Source: Paracoccus sp. S1E-3
GTDB taxonomy: Bacteria; Pseudomonadota; Alphaproteobacteria; Rhodobacterales; Rhodobacteraceae
Length of the DNA: 64,000 bases
Assembly (NCBI RefSeq): GCF_013868135.1
Contig: NZ_JACEMU010000009.1
Coordinates: 2,501 to 66,500 of the forward strand
Direction of reading: 5' to 3'
A program made the position numbers and the translations under genes. Below the pieces are notes generated by a model. It worked only from the letters and a program-made list of their open reading frames with translations. It was not told where the DNA came from and did no database searches. Numbering within the stretch: the first letter of the stretch is position 1; every line of letters begins with the position of its first letter. Positions 10,970-20,729 of the stretch are shown piece after piece.

Positions 10970-13900
10970 TCAGAACTGGAGGGACACGGTCGCGGGCGTA
11001 CCGCGCCCGAGGCGGTTCGAGAGCTGGAAGATGCGGATCGCCAGTGTCTGGCCGTGCCCGAGCGGCGCACCCCAATCGGCGGTCTGCTGAGCAGCGGTGT
11101 AGAGGACGGAGGTCGTGCTGCTGGTCAGAATGCGCTTGATTGCAGCGCCGTCGAGGATCTGGACGTCGTAGGATTCCTGGTCCTCGGCGAGCGGCACCTC
11201 GACCTGTTCCCAGGCATCCGCGACCAGCGCGCGGGATCGGCGCGTCCAGCGGATGGTCAGATCGCCCGGGCTGCGCGCGATCCGCCACGGCTGTTCGACA
11301 TGGACCGGGGCGAAGGGGACAAGGCCGCGTCCTGTCGGGGTGAAGCCAAGCGCGGCGTAACTGTCGTCACTGACCGCCCGCGCAGCCGGGCCTACGCGCC
11401 AGTTCCACGGAAGGCCAAGGTCTGCCTCGGCGATGGGAAGCGAGGCCAGCGTGGTATCCAGAACCACAACTCGCGCGCCAGCCGGTGCCGGGTTGCCGAT
11501 GGCATGTTCCGTCCCGCGCTGGCCGCGCAGGAGGCGGGTCAGGCGATAGCGGCCGGGGGCGATCAGTTCGGCTTGGCCAGCCTGGATGATCTCCCACACC
11601 CCTGCTGCGGACTCGACCGCCAGCGCATTGGCGCCGCCGAAAAGCGCGACGTCGGTCACGCTTTCCAGCGTTCCGGACAGCAGATCGACCACCAGCGCGT
11701 TGCCGAGATCGAAGCGCGAGGTCGGGCCCGGAAAGACGTCGAAGGCCAGCGCCCCGATCCGCGCCCGACTGCCGAAGGTGGTGAGCAGATTGAACCCATC
11801 CGTCGAGGCGCTGCGGAACACCGCGATCTCGCCGGGCCAGGGGCTGGCATGTGCGGCGATCAGGGGTCGATGGGCGGGCTGGTTCTCGGAAATCTGCGGC
11901 AGGTCCAGCATCACCACCTCCGGCGTCCCGAAGACGACGGGGCTGGCCAGCGAGGCCGGGCGCGGATCGCCGGGCGGCAGATCGTAGGCGGCGCGGTCCT
12001 GCCGGACAGCCTCGATCCCGCGCGCCTCAGAGTCGGCGACAGACACCAGGCGGAACTCGACCTCGCGACCGTCATGCGCCAGCCGGATCACGTCGGCCGG
12101 ATCGAGGGCCTGCCGCGAGGGAGGCAGGCGGAAGGTGGCGCTTTCCCTGCCGATCCAGGCCTCCATCAGCGCACGGCGGCAGCGGCGTTCGGCCTCTTCT
12201 GGCGGGATCGCCATCGGGAAGCTTTCCGAGGAGATGCGGGTGGTGTCGACGGTGATGCGCCGTGCCTCGACCAGCGCCGCGTCATAGTCCTCGTCGGCGC
12301 GTGCGACCTGCCACTTCAGGGCCTGCGGCAATTCCGTCTCCTGGCCGCGCGTCAGCTCGAAAGCCTCGCCCTCGCGGCTGGCGACGAGATCGTCGATGTC
12401 CAGCGTGGCGACCGAGGCGCTGCCGCGCATGACAAAGCGGATCACGCCCTCGGTCTCGATGGCATCGAAGCCGAAATGCCGGGCCAGCGTGGAAATCGAT
12501 GCGCGAGGGCTTTCGAGGGCCCCGATCACATATCCCTCGACCGCGCCCCAGAGGCCGGAGACGTCGATGAGGTCTTCCGCCAGCCCAGCGCGCAGGCAGA
12601 GATGGCGCACGAGCGCGGCCAATGACACCGCACCCAGCCGTCCGGTCAGCCAGTGCCCCAGCCGCCAGTTCGGCCCGTCCGTCCAGACACCAGTCAGCTC
12701 GGGGAAGAACGGATAGGGCCGTGCGTCCCAGGTCCAGGCGGCGCATTCGGGGACATGGACCATCCGGCCGCCGTAGATCGCGGACACCGGATTGTTCGCC
12801 GCCTCGCCCCACCAGAGGTAGCTGGCCTCGAGATAGGCGCGTTGGATGGCATCGTCGCGCCAGCCCCGCGAGAACCAGGGCGTGAAGCTTTCGGACGACT
12901 TCGGGTCGAAGAAGACATTCGGCTGGTTCGTGCCCCGGTCGATGGCGGGGCACCCCAGTTCGGTGAACCAGACGGGCTTTGACTGCGGCACCCATGCGGT
13001 CGGCGTGCCACTCTCGACCCCGCCCGGGCGGTTGAAATGCGGGTTCGACCACCAGGCACGCAGATCCTTGTAGCGGAAGACCCAAGGTTTGCCTGCGCTG
13101 CCATCCGTGATCGGGGTGCGTAATTGGCCCGACCGGTCAGCGGCCGAGGCATAGAACCAGTCGAAGCCCTCGCCACCGGCGATATTGGCCTGCAGGTAAC
13201 CGCGGTCATGGATCGCGGGCCAGCCTTGCAGGGCGTCGGCGTGGTCGAAGCCATCGCGCCAGTCCGACAGCGGCATGTAGTTGTCGATGCCGATGAAGTC
13301 GATGTTGACGTCGGACCAGAGCGGGTCGAGGTGGAAATAGACATCGCCGCTGCCATCGCCCGGCTGGTGACCGAAATACTCCGACCAATCGGAGGCGTAG
13401 CCGACCTTGGTGCCAGCACCGAGGATCGCCTTCGCGTCTGCCGCCAGCGCCTTGAACGCCGTCACGGCCGGATAGGCGCTGGCGCTCGACCGGATCGTCG
13501 TCAGCCCGCGCATCTCGGTCCCGATCAGAAAAGCATCGACCCCGCCCGCGACCGCGCAGAGATGGGCGTAATGCAGGATCATTCGGCGCAGGCCCCAGTC
13601 GCCCGCAGGGCCGGTCCAGCTGACCGTGTCTTCGGTAACGGCAAACTGCGCCGGTGTGGCCGCGCCGAAGAAGCTAGAAACCTGCGTGGCAGCAGCGGCG
13701 GTCTTGTCGGCCGTCCCGGCATAGCCTGCCGCCGGGGAGCAGGTGATCCGGCCCCGCCACGGGAAACTCGGCTGGCCCGGCGTGGCGGCATTCGCGCTGT
13801 AGGGGTTCGGATGCGTGTTGCCGGGCGGGACGTCCATTAGGAGGAAGGGATAGAACGTCACCCGCAGCCCGCGCGCCCTCAGCTCGCGGATGGCCTGCAC

Positions 13901-14968
13901 CACCGCGAAGTCGGCGGGCGTGCCGCCATAGACCGGACGGTCCTCGGCGTCACGGCTGACGAGATGAGCGGCGGCCCGCGCCACGCCATTGACCGTCCAG
14001 GTCTTGGGGCTGGTGACCTTGGTCGCCACTTCGACGCCGGGCTTGATGGTGCAATTGCCCGCACGCAGATCATCGCCGAACCAGGCGACGACCAGGCTGA
14101 CGCTCTCGACGGCCGGGGCCATGGCCTGCAGCCGATCGAGGGCCACGACGATATCGGCCTCGTCGGGCAGCGCGTTCAGGTTCTCGGCCGAGGTGGTGCC
14201 GCCCGTGGTCTGGCCGAAGATCGTCGTCGTGGCCCCGACTGTCTTGCGGACCGCTTCGGTCGCATAGGTGAACTCGCCCGAGGCCGGGATCATGGTCACG
14301 GCCTTGACCAGCCCTTCGGCCGTGTCGGGATCCGCAAGCGGCCGGAACACCTCGAAGCTGAGCTGCGGCAGGCGGTTGCCATAGGTGGAAAGCGGCAGTT
14401 CATCGAAGACAACGTAGGCCGTGCCGCGATAGGCGGGTGTGTTGGCCGACCCCATCTTCGCCGAAATGAACGGATCAGCCCCCTGGGTCTCGTTCCCCGG
14501 ATACCAGCGCCAGGTGATCCCCGTCATATCGAGCGGCTTGCCGTCGGCCCAGATGCGGCCGATGCCGGTGATCGGACCCTCACACAGGGCGACTGCGAAG
14601 GACGCGTAATAGAGGTACTCCGTCGTCCGGACCTTGCCGCCCCCGCCGCCCTTGCCACCGCCTTGCGTGGTGGTCTTTGTCTCCTCGCGGAAATCCGTGG
14701 CCCAGATGATGTTGCCGCCGATGCGCATGCGGCCGTAGAGGCGGGGAATGATGGCCCCTTCGGTGGCGGAGGTGATGCGCAGGGAATCCAGCCGCTGGCC
14801 CTCGATCTTCTGGGCAGGCGTCAGCGAGGACACGATCCAGCTGTCGACCACCGAACCGATGGTCGATCCGATGAAGCCGCCGATTGCAGCGCCAGAAAAT
14901 CCGAGGATCGCGCCGCCAAACGCCCCGCCGATGGCGGAACCGACAGCGCCGAGGACAAGCGTGGCCAT
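10970..14968 (-). CDS. GTA TIM-barrel-like tail hub protein (gp15-like)
   Basis: A 1332-residue baseplate/hub megaprotein like gp15 of the Rhodobacter capsulatus GTA. The N-terminus is glycine/alanine-rich and hydrophobic (repeated GxAIGG-type motifs). A GTA TIM-barrel-like domain covers the middle and contains GYASDWSEYFG, FIGIDNYMPLSDW and WFTELGCPAIDRGTNQPNVF. Phage-tail domains fill the C-terminal third. The length matches the family (~1300). It follows the NlpC/P60 gene with a 9-base gap, the standard GTA order gp12-gp13-gp14-gp15. The family forms the tail tip that crosses the host envelope. Confidence 0.95.
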   Translation of the reverse strand: MATLVLGAVGSAIGGAFGGAILGFSGAAIGGFIGSTIGSVVDSWIVSSLTPAQKIEGQRLDSLRITSATEGAIIPRLYGRMRIGGNIIWATDFREETKTTTQGGGKGGGGGKVRTTEYLYYASFAVALCEGPITGIGRIWADGKPLDMTGITWRWYPGNETQGADPFISAKMGSANTPAYRGTAYVVFDELPLSTYGNRLPQLSFEVFRPLADPDTAEGLVKAVTMIPASGEFTYATEAVRKTVGATTTIFGQTTGGTTSAENLNALPDEADIVVALDRLQAMAPAVESVSLVVAWFGDDLRAGNCTIKPGVEVATKVTSPKTWTVNGVARAAAHLVSRDAEDRPVYGGTPADFAVVQAIRELRARGLRVTFYPFLLMDVPPGNTHPNPYSANAATPGQPSFPWRGRITCSPAAGYAGTADKTAAAATQVSSFFGAATPAQFAVTEDTVSWTGPAGDWGLRRMILHYAHLCAVAGGVDAFLIGTEMRGLTTIRSSASAYPAVTAFKALAADAKAILGAGTKVGYASDWSEYFGHQPGDGSGDVYFHLDPLWSDVNIDFIGIDNYMPLSDWRDGFDHADALQGWPAIHDRGYLQANIAGGEGFDWFYASAADRSGQLRTPITDGSAGKPWVFRYKDLRAWWSNPHFNRPGGVESGTPTAWVPQSKPVWFTELGCPAIDRGTNQPNVFFDPKSSESFTPWFSRGWRDDAIQRAYLEASYLWWGEAANNPVSAIYGGRMVHVPECAAWTWDARPYPFFPELTGVWTDGPNWRLGHWLTGRLGAVSLAALVRHLCLRAGLAEDLIDVSGLWGAVEGYVIGALESPRASISTLARHFGFDAIETEGVIRFVMRGSASVATLDIDDLVASREGEAFELTRGQETELPQALKWQVARADEDYDAALVEARRITVDTTRISSESFPMAIPPEEAERRCRRALMEAWIGRESATFRLPPSRQALDPADVIRLAHDGREVEFRLVSVADSEARGIEAVRQDRAAYDLPPGDPRPASLASPVVFGTPEVVMLDLPQISENQPAHRPLIAAHASPWPGEIAVFRSASTDGFNLLTTFGSRARIGALAFDVFPGPTSRFDLGNALVVDLLSGTLESVTDVALFGGANALAVESAAGVWEIIQAGQAELIAPGRYRLTRLLRGQRGTEHAIGNPAPAGARVVVLDTTLASLPIAEADLGLPWNWRVGPAARAVSDDSYAALGFTPTGRGLVPFAPVHVEQPWRIARSPGDLTIRWTRRSRALVADAWEQVEVPLAEDQESYDVQILDGAAIKRILTSSTTSVLYTAAQQTADWGAPLGHGQTLAIRIFQLSNRLGRGTPATVSLQF

Positions 14969-14977
14969 GGGGAAATC

Positions 14978-15424
14978 TCAGTGTGCAGGAAACAGGAAGG
15001 CGAAGGCGATGCGGCGTCGCCATGCGGGCGTCAGCGGTTCCTCGATCACGCCGAGGCGTTCGTAGGCGTGAAGGAATGTGTCGGGACCGGTCAGGATCCC
15101 GACATGCTTGGCGATGGCGCGGGGCATCATGCGGAAGAGGATCAGCGCACCGGGCCCGGCCTCGGATCGATCAAGTTCCGGCATCATCCGTCTTGCCCCG
15201 TCGGCCAGCACCTCGCGCGGCCCGGTCTCGCCCCAGTCGCGGCTATAGGGCGGGATCGGGAATGGTTCGGGCCCGACGACCTCACGCCAGACACCGCGCG
15301 CGAGGCCGAGGCAGTCGCAGCCGACCCCGCGCAAACTGGCCTGGTCGTGATAAGGTGTGCCGAGCCAGGATCGCGCTACAGCGATGACGCGCGCGGGATC
15401 GCCCGTTGGGACTGTCGCGGTCAC
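14978..15424 (-). CDS. NlpC/P60 tail peptidase (GTA gp14-like)
   Basis: A 148-residue cell-wall hydrolase of the tail tip. The catalytic Cys is in GCDCLGLARG and the His in AKHVGILTG, the NlpC/P60 arrangement. In the GTA and related phages this enzyme is attached to the hub and cuts peptidoglycan during entry. The start overlaps the stop of the DUF2163 gene (ATGA), indicating coupled translation. Confidence 0.93.
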   Translation of the reverse strand: MTATVPTGDPARVIAVARSWLGTPYHDQASLRGVGCDCLGLARGVWREVVGPEPFPIPPYSRDWGETGPREVLADGARRMMPELDRSEAGPGALILFRMMPRAIAKHVGILTGPDTFLHAYERLGVIEEPLTPAWRRRIAFAFLFPAH

Positions 15425-16305
15425 AGAACCGCCCCCTCGTGCCCGCCATCCTTGGTGGCATAGCGCAGGACCGCGTCCTGCCCCGGGATGTGGGGGAACC
15501 CCCGGAAGTTGGCCACATTGGCGAACTTCGTCCCGCAGGTCGCGATCCGCTTGTCGCAGCCCGCCCGGACCACGAAGGTATCCGTCGCCGTGATCGGGCG
15601 CACTGGGGCTTCCAGCAGAGTCAGGATCGCCACGCCATCGACGAGGTCATGCGACAGCACCTCGACCATCCGCCCGGCGTTCGCCCCGGTCGACCATTCC
15701 ACCAGTCCGAAGGCAAACCAGCCTGCCGAGAAACTGGCGATGCCCGAGGCCGTGAAGGCCCGGTCCCGCAGCACATCGATGACCGCGCCACTCCCCTTGA
15801 AGGTAGGTGCTTCGAGGTTCACGCCGCAGCGCGCATCGCCCAGCGCGGCATCGCAACTTGCCTGGAACGTCCGCCCCACCGTCTGGCCGAGGACATGGGC
15901 CAGCGACCTCACCTCCGCCACGAAAGCCAGCCGCCCACGCCGGATCTGGCCGATGGCCCCGCGCCGCAGAAGGACGCGCTGCGCCGGTGCAGACCAGTTC
16001 ACCCGCCAGACCTCGACCGCCGCGTTGTCCCATCGGCCATCGAGGATGTCGGTCTCGGTGATCCGGTCAGACGACAGCACGCCTTGCGCGTCCTGCGCGT
16101 CCACCGACAGATCGGATCCCGACCGGACCTCGGAGGCGGTCAGCCCACTTTCCGGCTCGAACTCGGTCCCGTCGAATGACAGTGTCCGGTCGTGGTCCGT
16201 GAAGCCGAAGGTCACGCCATCGGCGCGGGTGATACGCCAGCACCAGGCAAGCGTGGTCGTGCCCTCGTCGAGGTGGGCCTGAAGCGCGGGCGAAAGCGAC
16301 TTCAC
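15421..16305 (-). CDS. DUF2163 tail protein (GTA gp13-like)
   Basis: A 294-residue protein of the DUF2163/BR0599 family, which forms a hub-associated tail ring. The signature C-terminus GCDKRIATCGTKFANVANFR with FPHIPGQD is present, and the paired cysteines there resemble the iron-sulfur binding site described for the GTA homologue. Its start overlaps the stop of the upstream small membrane-protein gene by 4 bases. In most relatives DUF2460 directly precedes DUF2163; here a lysis cassette separates them. Confidence 0.93.
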   Translation of the reverse strand: MKSLSPALQAHLDEGTTTLAWCWRITRADGVTFGFTDHDRTLSFDGTEFEPESGLTASEVRSGSDLSVDAQDAQGVLSSDRITETDILDGRWDNAAVEVWRVNWSAPAQRVLLRRGAIGQIRRGRLAFVAEVRSLAHVLGQTVGRTFQASCDAALGDARCGVNLEAPTFKGSGAVIDVLRDRAFTASGIASFSAGWFAFGLVEWSTGANAGRMVEVLSHDLVDGVAILTLLEAPVRPITATDTFVVRAGCDKRIATCGTKFANVANFRGFPHIPGQDAVLRYATKDGGHEGAVL

Positions 16306-16511
16306 TTCCGCCCCCAGCCGCGCAGGAGAGCTACGGACGCGAGGAGCGAAGACACGACGCCTCCGGTCGCGCCGGTCAGGGCATAGAGATTGAAGGGGCG
16401 AATATCGAGCGTGCCGGTTGCGAGGTCGAAATCCGCGAGCCCCGCCACGGCGAGGCCGGAGGCGGCAAGGCAGGCCAGATAGACGAGGCCGCGTGCGAGG
16501 GTCCAGTTCAT
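16302..16511 (-). CDS. small two-helix membrane protein, holin-like
   Basis: A 69-residue protein with two predicted membrane segments (around residues 8-25 and 42-62) and a positively charged tail (RGWGRK). The ATG at 16511 overlaps the lysozyme stop (ATGA). Its place directly after an endolysin gene suggests a holin or antiholin, but the sequence alone does not settle this. Confidence 0.7.
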   Translation of the reverse strand: MNWTLARGLVYLACLAASGLAVAGLADFDLATGTLDIRPFNLYALTGATGGVVSSLLASVALLRGWGRK

Positions 16512-17158
16512 GTCGTTTCCTTTCGCGTGAAGAGGTTGGCGAGGCGCTGCCACCAGCTGGGCGCGGTGGTGGATTGGGCGGGAGGCGGCATCGTCGTGCC
16601 GGTCGGGCGCAGCAATGCCAGCGCCTCGACCTCGGTCAGCCGACGGATCGGCCGCGAGAAATCCACCTGGCCGTTGCGGTCGACCGACCAGACCGGGATG
16701 GTGCCGGTAGGGTAGATGCCCCTCGCGAAGAGATCGCGCTCCGCCTCGCGCCGGGACCGGATGGCCGCGGGCTTGAGCCAGCCCATGAAGGCCGCTGCCG
16801 CCGCCGCACGGTTGCCCACGTTCAGAGCCTTAGTCAGCGCGGCCTTGGCGATGCCGCCGGTGTTGTAGTGGAAACTGACCAGCGCATCGAACTCGTGGGG
16901 GTCCAGCGGCACCTTCACTGCGCGCAGAACCTCTGCCTCGTAGGCGGCGAGATCGGTGCGGAAGATGCGAAAGGCCTCGCGGATCCCGGCATCGAGATGC
17001 GCGGGCATGCCGCGCGGCATCCGCGCCGGATCGGGCAGACCAGCGGCGGCCGTATGGCCGATGCCGACGGTCCAGATGTCCTTAACATCTAGGTAGGGTC
17101 CGGGCACGACGCCTTCGTGCCGGATCAGGGCCAGAAGCCCCCGATCAGAGGTTTGCAT
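16508..17158 (-). CDS. phage lysozyme (endolysin, GH24 type)
   Basis: A 216-residue muramidase. The catalytic triad region matches T4/P22-type lysozymes: Glu in IRHEGVVPGPY (~residue 15) and TVGIGHT (~30-36), with FDALVSFHYNTGG further on. The C-terminal ~50 residues are a Pro/Thr-rich extension ending in basic residues. No signal peptide is seen, so release should depend on a holin. Small membrane-protein genes lie on both sides. Confidence 0.93.
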   Translation of the reverse strand: MQTSDRGLLALIRHEGVVPGPYLDVKDIWTVGIGHTAAAGLPDPARMPRGMPAHLDAGIREAFRIFRTDLAAYEAEVLRAVKVPLDPHEFDALVSFHYNTGGIAKAALTKALNVGNRAAAAAAFMGWLKPAAIRSRREAERDLFARGIYPTGTIPVWSVDRNGQVDFSRPIRRLTEVEALALLRPTGTTMPPPAQSTTAPSWWQRLANLFTRKETT

Positions 17159-17162
17159 GGGA

Positions 17163-17294
17163 TTACCCGAGGGTTGAGATAAAAAGGATCAGGACGGCGA
17201 CTGCGAGGCCGATACGGAGCCGGTGGGCAAAGGCCTGTCCGGGGTCCGCGGGATCGCAGCGCAGCGAGCGGGCAAGGCGAAGGATCTCATGCAT
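17163..17294 (-). CDS. 43-residue membrane protein of the lysis cassette
   Basis: The protein begins MHEILRLARSL and has one C-terminal membrane segment (GLAVAVLILFISTLG). The ATG at 17294 overlaps the end of the upstream holin-like gene by 8 bases, and the stop is 4 bases before the lysozyme gene. An ATG 9 bases earlier (17303) is also possible. It could be an antiholin or an Rz-like helper, but no family was recognised. Confidence 0.6.
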   Translation of the reverse strand: MHEILRLARSLRCDPADPGQAFAHRLRIGLAVAVLILFISTLG

Positions 17295-17634
17295 CGGCGT
17301 CATCCTTCCCGGCGCGGCGGAGCCTGGCGAGGATGAGCTCGATGAAGGCGGCCCCGAAGACGCCGACCAGGTAGGCGGCCGAGCCGACCGCCCCGCCTGC
17401 GGCGACGGCGCCATCGGGCAGACCGAGCCAGTCCGCCACGATCACGATGGAAAAACTGCCCATCCCCGCGGCGATCAACCCGCCAAGCAGGACATGCCGC
17501 AAGGCTTCACGCAGCGCCATCCGGGTGGTCAGGGCATTGGTGGCACCGCCCAGCGCGCCCCAGAAGGCCAGCATCAGCGCCGTCGAGGCGGCGATCTCGC
17601 GCCAAAGGTGGGACCAGAAGGATTCGTCGTTCAT
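17287..17634 (-). CDS. putative phage holin
   Basis: A 115-residue protein with two or three hydrophobic segments (about residues 13-32, 48-66 and 78-102) separated by short charged stretches. Its C-terminus is charged (RLRRAGKDDADA). Size, topology and position in front of the endolysin gene support a holin, which makes holes in the inner membrane to release lysozyme. Start overlaps the DUF2460 stop (ATGA). Confidence 0.75.
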   Translation of the reverse strand: MNDESFWSHLWREIAASTALMLAFWGALGGATNALTTRMALREALRHVLLGGLIAAGMGSFSIVIVADWLGLPDGAVAAGGAVGSAAYLVGVFGAAFIELILARLRRAGKDDADA

Positions 17635-18257
17635 GTGCGGAGTTCCACAAGGGGGATCGAGGTGATCGACCCGAGGCGTTCAAGGTCGAGGGTGACGTCG
17701 AGGGCGTCGGTGTCGAAGCGGACCGGGACGTCGAACTCGAAGCCCGCGGTGATCGCCACGCCCGCAGCCGGGGCGGTGGTGAAGGTGATGAGGCCCGTGG
17801 TCGTGGAAACCGACCAGCCGGAGGCCTGGGGCGTGCCGTTCAGGGCGATGGTCACGGTTCCCGCGACGGGCTTGGTGATCGCCCGCATCCATGACTGGGC
17901 GCCCGAGGTGTAGCGATTGGTGAGCTGAAACTGAGTCGTGCTGCCGTTGCCGGTGCCGATGGGTTGATCGTTTGGCCCCGGCGTCTGTGACGGCAGGCAG
18001 GACTTGAAATCGGCCCAGTCCTTGAAGCGGAAGCCGTGGAGGCGACCGTTGCGGGCCTCGAAGAAGGCGACGACCGCCGCCAGATCGTCGGCGCGGCGGA
18101 TGCCATAGGCGACGTCGTAGCGGCGGCGGCTGTTGGCCCAGCTGGCGTTGCGTTCCTCGGCCCCGCTCGCCAGCTCGACGATCTGCGTGCGCCGCTCCGG
18201 GCCGCCGCGCGCCCCGCGGCTGATGTTGTCCGGAAACCGGACCTCGTGAAATGCCAT
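17631..18257 (-). CDS. DUF2460 distal tail protein (GTA gp12-like)
   Basis: A 208-residue protein starting MAFHEVRFPDNISRGARGGP, the unmistakable DUF2460 opening. Further family features are the YGIRRADDLAAVVAFFEARN block and LHGFRFKDWADFKS. In GTAs this protein forms the distal tail ring between the tube and the hub. It follows the tape-measure gene by 9 bases and is coupled to the holin gene. Confidence 0.95.
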   Translation of the reverse strand: MAFHEVRFPDNISRGARGGPERRTQIVELASGAEERNASWANSRRRYDVAYGIRRADDLAAVVAFFEARNGRLHGFRFKDWADFKSCLPSQTPGPNDQPIGTGNGSTTQFQLTNRYTSGAQSWMRAITKPVAGTVTIALNGTPQASGWSVSTTTGLITFTTAPAAGVAITAGFEFDVPVRFDTDALDVTLDLERLGSITSIPLVELRT

Positions 18258-18266
18258 GGCTGATCC

Positions 18267-20729
18267 TCACATGCCCCGCCGCCCGAGCGACACGGCGCGG
18301 GCGATGTCGCTCGCAACCTGCGTCCGGGATTGCCGGAAGCTCTCGGCGTCGCGGGCGTTGATCGTGACGTTGACGGTCGAGGGGCTGGCCTGGCCGTACC
18401 CCGCCGCCTCCCGTCGCGAGAGCACCCGTTCGCCCCGTTGCAGGATCGCGGGCACCTCGTCCGGCCGCAGCCCGGCCCAGCCCCCATTGTGCATGCGCGG
18501 GGCGCCCGCGAAGGCCAAGGCGGGGACCATCCGGCCGGGTGCCGGGGCACCGACCATGCCGCCCGCGTGCAGGATATTGGCAAAGATGCCACCCGCCCCA
18601 CCCAGCGCGCCGGAGAGGGCGTTCGCGATAGGGCCAAGGATGAAACGACGGGCAGCGAGCTTGGCGAGATCGGCGATCATCGATGTCACCAGATCGCGGA
18701 AATCGAGCTTGCCGGTCTTCACGAAGTCGCCGATGGCGTTCTCGGCCGAGGTGAAGCCCCCGACCAGCGCACTGCCGATATCCCCGCCGATGTCGCGCGC
18801 CTTGGCGGCGTAGTCGGCGAGTGCGGCGGTGACGGCCTGCCAGCCGGTGAGGGCCGTGTCGGCACCCTCGGCCGCAGCCGCTCCGGCCTCGCGCGCGGCA
18901 CCGCCCGCACCATCAGCGGCCGTGGCGGTGTCGTTCAACCCAGACGTCAGGGCATCGGCCCCGCCGGCCGCATCCGCCAGCGCGGTTTCGGCCTCCGTCC
19001 CTGTGCCAGTCACCGCATCCTTCAGCGCCTGCCAACTGGCCAGCGGCCGACCCGCGGCGTCGGCCAGCATCCCCGCCGCCTCGCGATAGCCATCGGCCCG
19101 GGCGCGGGCGTCGTCGGCCATGGCACCGAGGCCGAGGTCAGGCGGCTCGAGGTAAGTCCGCGACAGCGCGGCGGAGAAGGCATCTGCGGCGGCGGCACCG
19201 GCTGCGGTCGCGGCCCCTTCAAAGGGATTGCCGATACGCCCCAGTTCAACCGGATCGAGGATGCCGATCCGCACGCCACCTTCGCCCGTAGCCCATTCGG
19301 GCAGCAGCGCGAGGGCCGCGTTCAGGGTCTCTATGAAGCTGTTGATGCGGGTGACGACGCCGTTCAGCATCACCTCGACGCCTGAGATTAGCCCGTTCGC
19401 AGCCTGGAAGGCGAAGTCGCCGATGGCGCCGGGCAGGCTGCCCCAGATGGCGACGGCCGCATCATAGGCCCCTTGGAAGATCGCCGCCGTCCGGTCGCCG
19501 AAGCTGACGACGCCTGCGATGGTCCCTTCCAGCGCCGAAAGACCGGCCGCCTTCAGCCCCTCCCATCCGGCCGCCATCCGCGCGAAGGCCGCGTCCAGCG
19601 ACAGCCCGATGCGCGACCAGACCTCGCGGGCCAGATCGCCGAGCAGGCGAAACGCCTCGCCCACTCCGCCGACCCGGGCGACCAGCTGCGAAAACTGGTA
19701 GACCAGCTCTCCCGCGCCGACGATCAGCGCCCCGATGCCGGTGCGGATCAGCGCGCCGCGCAGAAACACGAGCGCCGTCGCGAGCCCGCGAACCGACAGG
19801 GCGGCGGCCGCCATGCCTGCCACCCAGCGCCCGGCCATGACGGCGGCGAACGTTGCCGCATAGGACGCCATGCGCCCGAGGTTGCCGATCAGACCGTCGA
19901 TGGCCGAGCGCAGGATGCCGCCATCCGAGGCGAGCGCCACGAAGGCATTGGCCAGCGCCTCGATGGTCGGGGCGACGGCGACGGCGATGCGGTTGCGCAG
20001 GCCATCGAAGACCAGCGACACCGTGCCGAGTGCGAGTTGCGTACGGCGCAGAGCTTCCAGCGCATCACCGTCCAGAACCGCACCCAAATCGGAGGCCTGG
20101 TCGCCAAGCCGCGCCATTTCGGCCCCACCATTGCGTAGGAGCGGCAGGAGGCGGGTCGCGTCCGAGGCCATGGCCTCGAGATAGAAGGTCATCTCCTGCT
20201 GGCTAAGACCCGCCCGCTCCAGCGTGTCGACGTAAAGTTGCAGTGCCTCCGGTCCCGACAGCCGTGCGAACTGGTCAGCGGTGACACCGACCCTCGGGGC
20301 CACGTTCTCGAAGAAATCCGCCATCGGCCCGCCGCCGGTCTGCAGGAAATCCCCGACCCGGTCGTTCACGTCCTTCAGGATGTCGGCCAGCTTCTCCTGT
20401 TCAATGCCGACTGTCCGCGCCCCGGCCGACCAGCGCTGCAGCGCATCGGGTGTTGCATTGGCGACCTGCGCGAACTGCCGGATCTGCGTGGCACTCTCGG
20501 CGGTGGATCGGACGATCAGGCCGAGCGAGGCTGTAGCGGCCGCCGCGGCGGCCCCGAGGGCAAGGCCCGCCCTGCGCGCAAAGGCGGCCAGACGGGTGTT
20601 CGCCAGTTCCATCTCGCGCGACAGGCGGCCGAAGCCGCGGGCTCCGGCTTCGCCCACGCCTTCCAGTTCGGCTCGCACGCGACGTCCGCCTTCCGCCACG
20701 AGGCGGACGGAGACCTTCTTCTCAGCCAT
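18267..20729 (-). CDS. tail tape-measure protein
   Basis: An 820-residue protein with an N-terminal coiled-coil/Ala-rich region (ELANTRLAAFARRAG), hydrophobic segments (GLALGAAAAAATASLGLI) and long alanine-rich helices. Its C-terminal block has LDFRDLVTSMIADLAKLAARR and ends SLGRRGM, as in lambda-type tape measures. Such proteins set tail length and are ejected with DNA. It lies in the canonical position between the tail chaperone and the distal tail gene, and its start overlaps the small upstream gene by 8 bases. Confidence 0.92.
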   Translation of the reverse strand: MAEKKVSVRLVAEGGRRVRAELEGVGEAGARGFGRLSREMELANTRLAAFARRAGLALGAAAAAATASLGLIVRSTAESATQIRQFAQVANATPDALQRWSAGARTVGIEQEKLADILKDVNDRVGDFLQTGGGPMADFFENVAPRVGVTADQFARLSGPEALQLYVDTLERAGLSQQEMTFYLEAMASDATRLLPLLRNGGAEMARLGDQASDLGAVLDGDALEALRRTQLALGTVSLVFDGLRNRIAVAVAPTIEALANAFVALASDGGILRSAIDGLIGNLGRMASYAATFAAVMAGRWVAGMAAAALSVRGLATALVFLRGALIRTGIGALIVGAGELVYQFSQLVARVGGVGEAFRLLGDLAREVWSRIGLSLDAAFARMAAGWEGLKAAGLSALEGTIAGVVSFGDRTAAIFQGAYDAAVAIWGSLPGAIGDFAFQAANGLISGVEVMLNGVVTRINSFIETLNAALALLPEWATGEGGVRIGILDPVELGRIGNPFEGAATAAGAAAADAFSAALSRTYLEPPDLGLGAMADDARARADGYREAAGMLADAAGRPLASWQALKDAVTGTGTEAETALADAAGGADALTSGLNDTATAADGAGGAAREAGAAAAEGADTALTGWQAVTAALADYAAKARDIGGDIGSALVGGFTSAENAIGDFVKTGKLDFRDLVTSMIADLAKLAARRFILGPIANALSGALGGAGGIFANILHAGGMVGAPAPGRMVPALAFAGAPRMHNGGWAGLRPDEVPAILQRGERVLSRREAAGYGQASPSTVNVTINARDAESFRQSRTQVASDIARAVSLGRRGM

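Noticed and set aside
13964-15463. Long plus-strand open frame (about 499 codons) opposite the TIM-barrel and NlpC genes
   Set aside because: It is a shadow of GC-rich coding sequence; the opposite strand carries recognised, ordered tail genes and this frame has no ribosome-binding site or domain.
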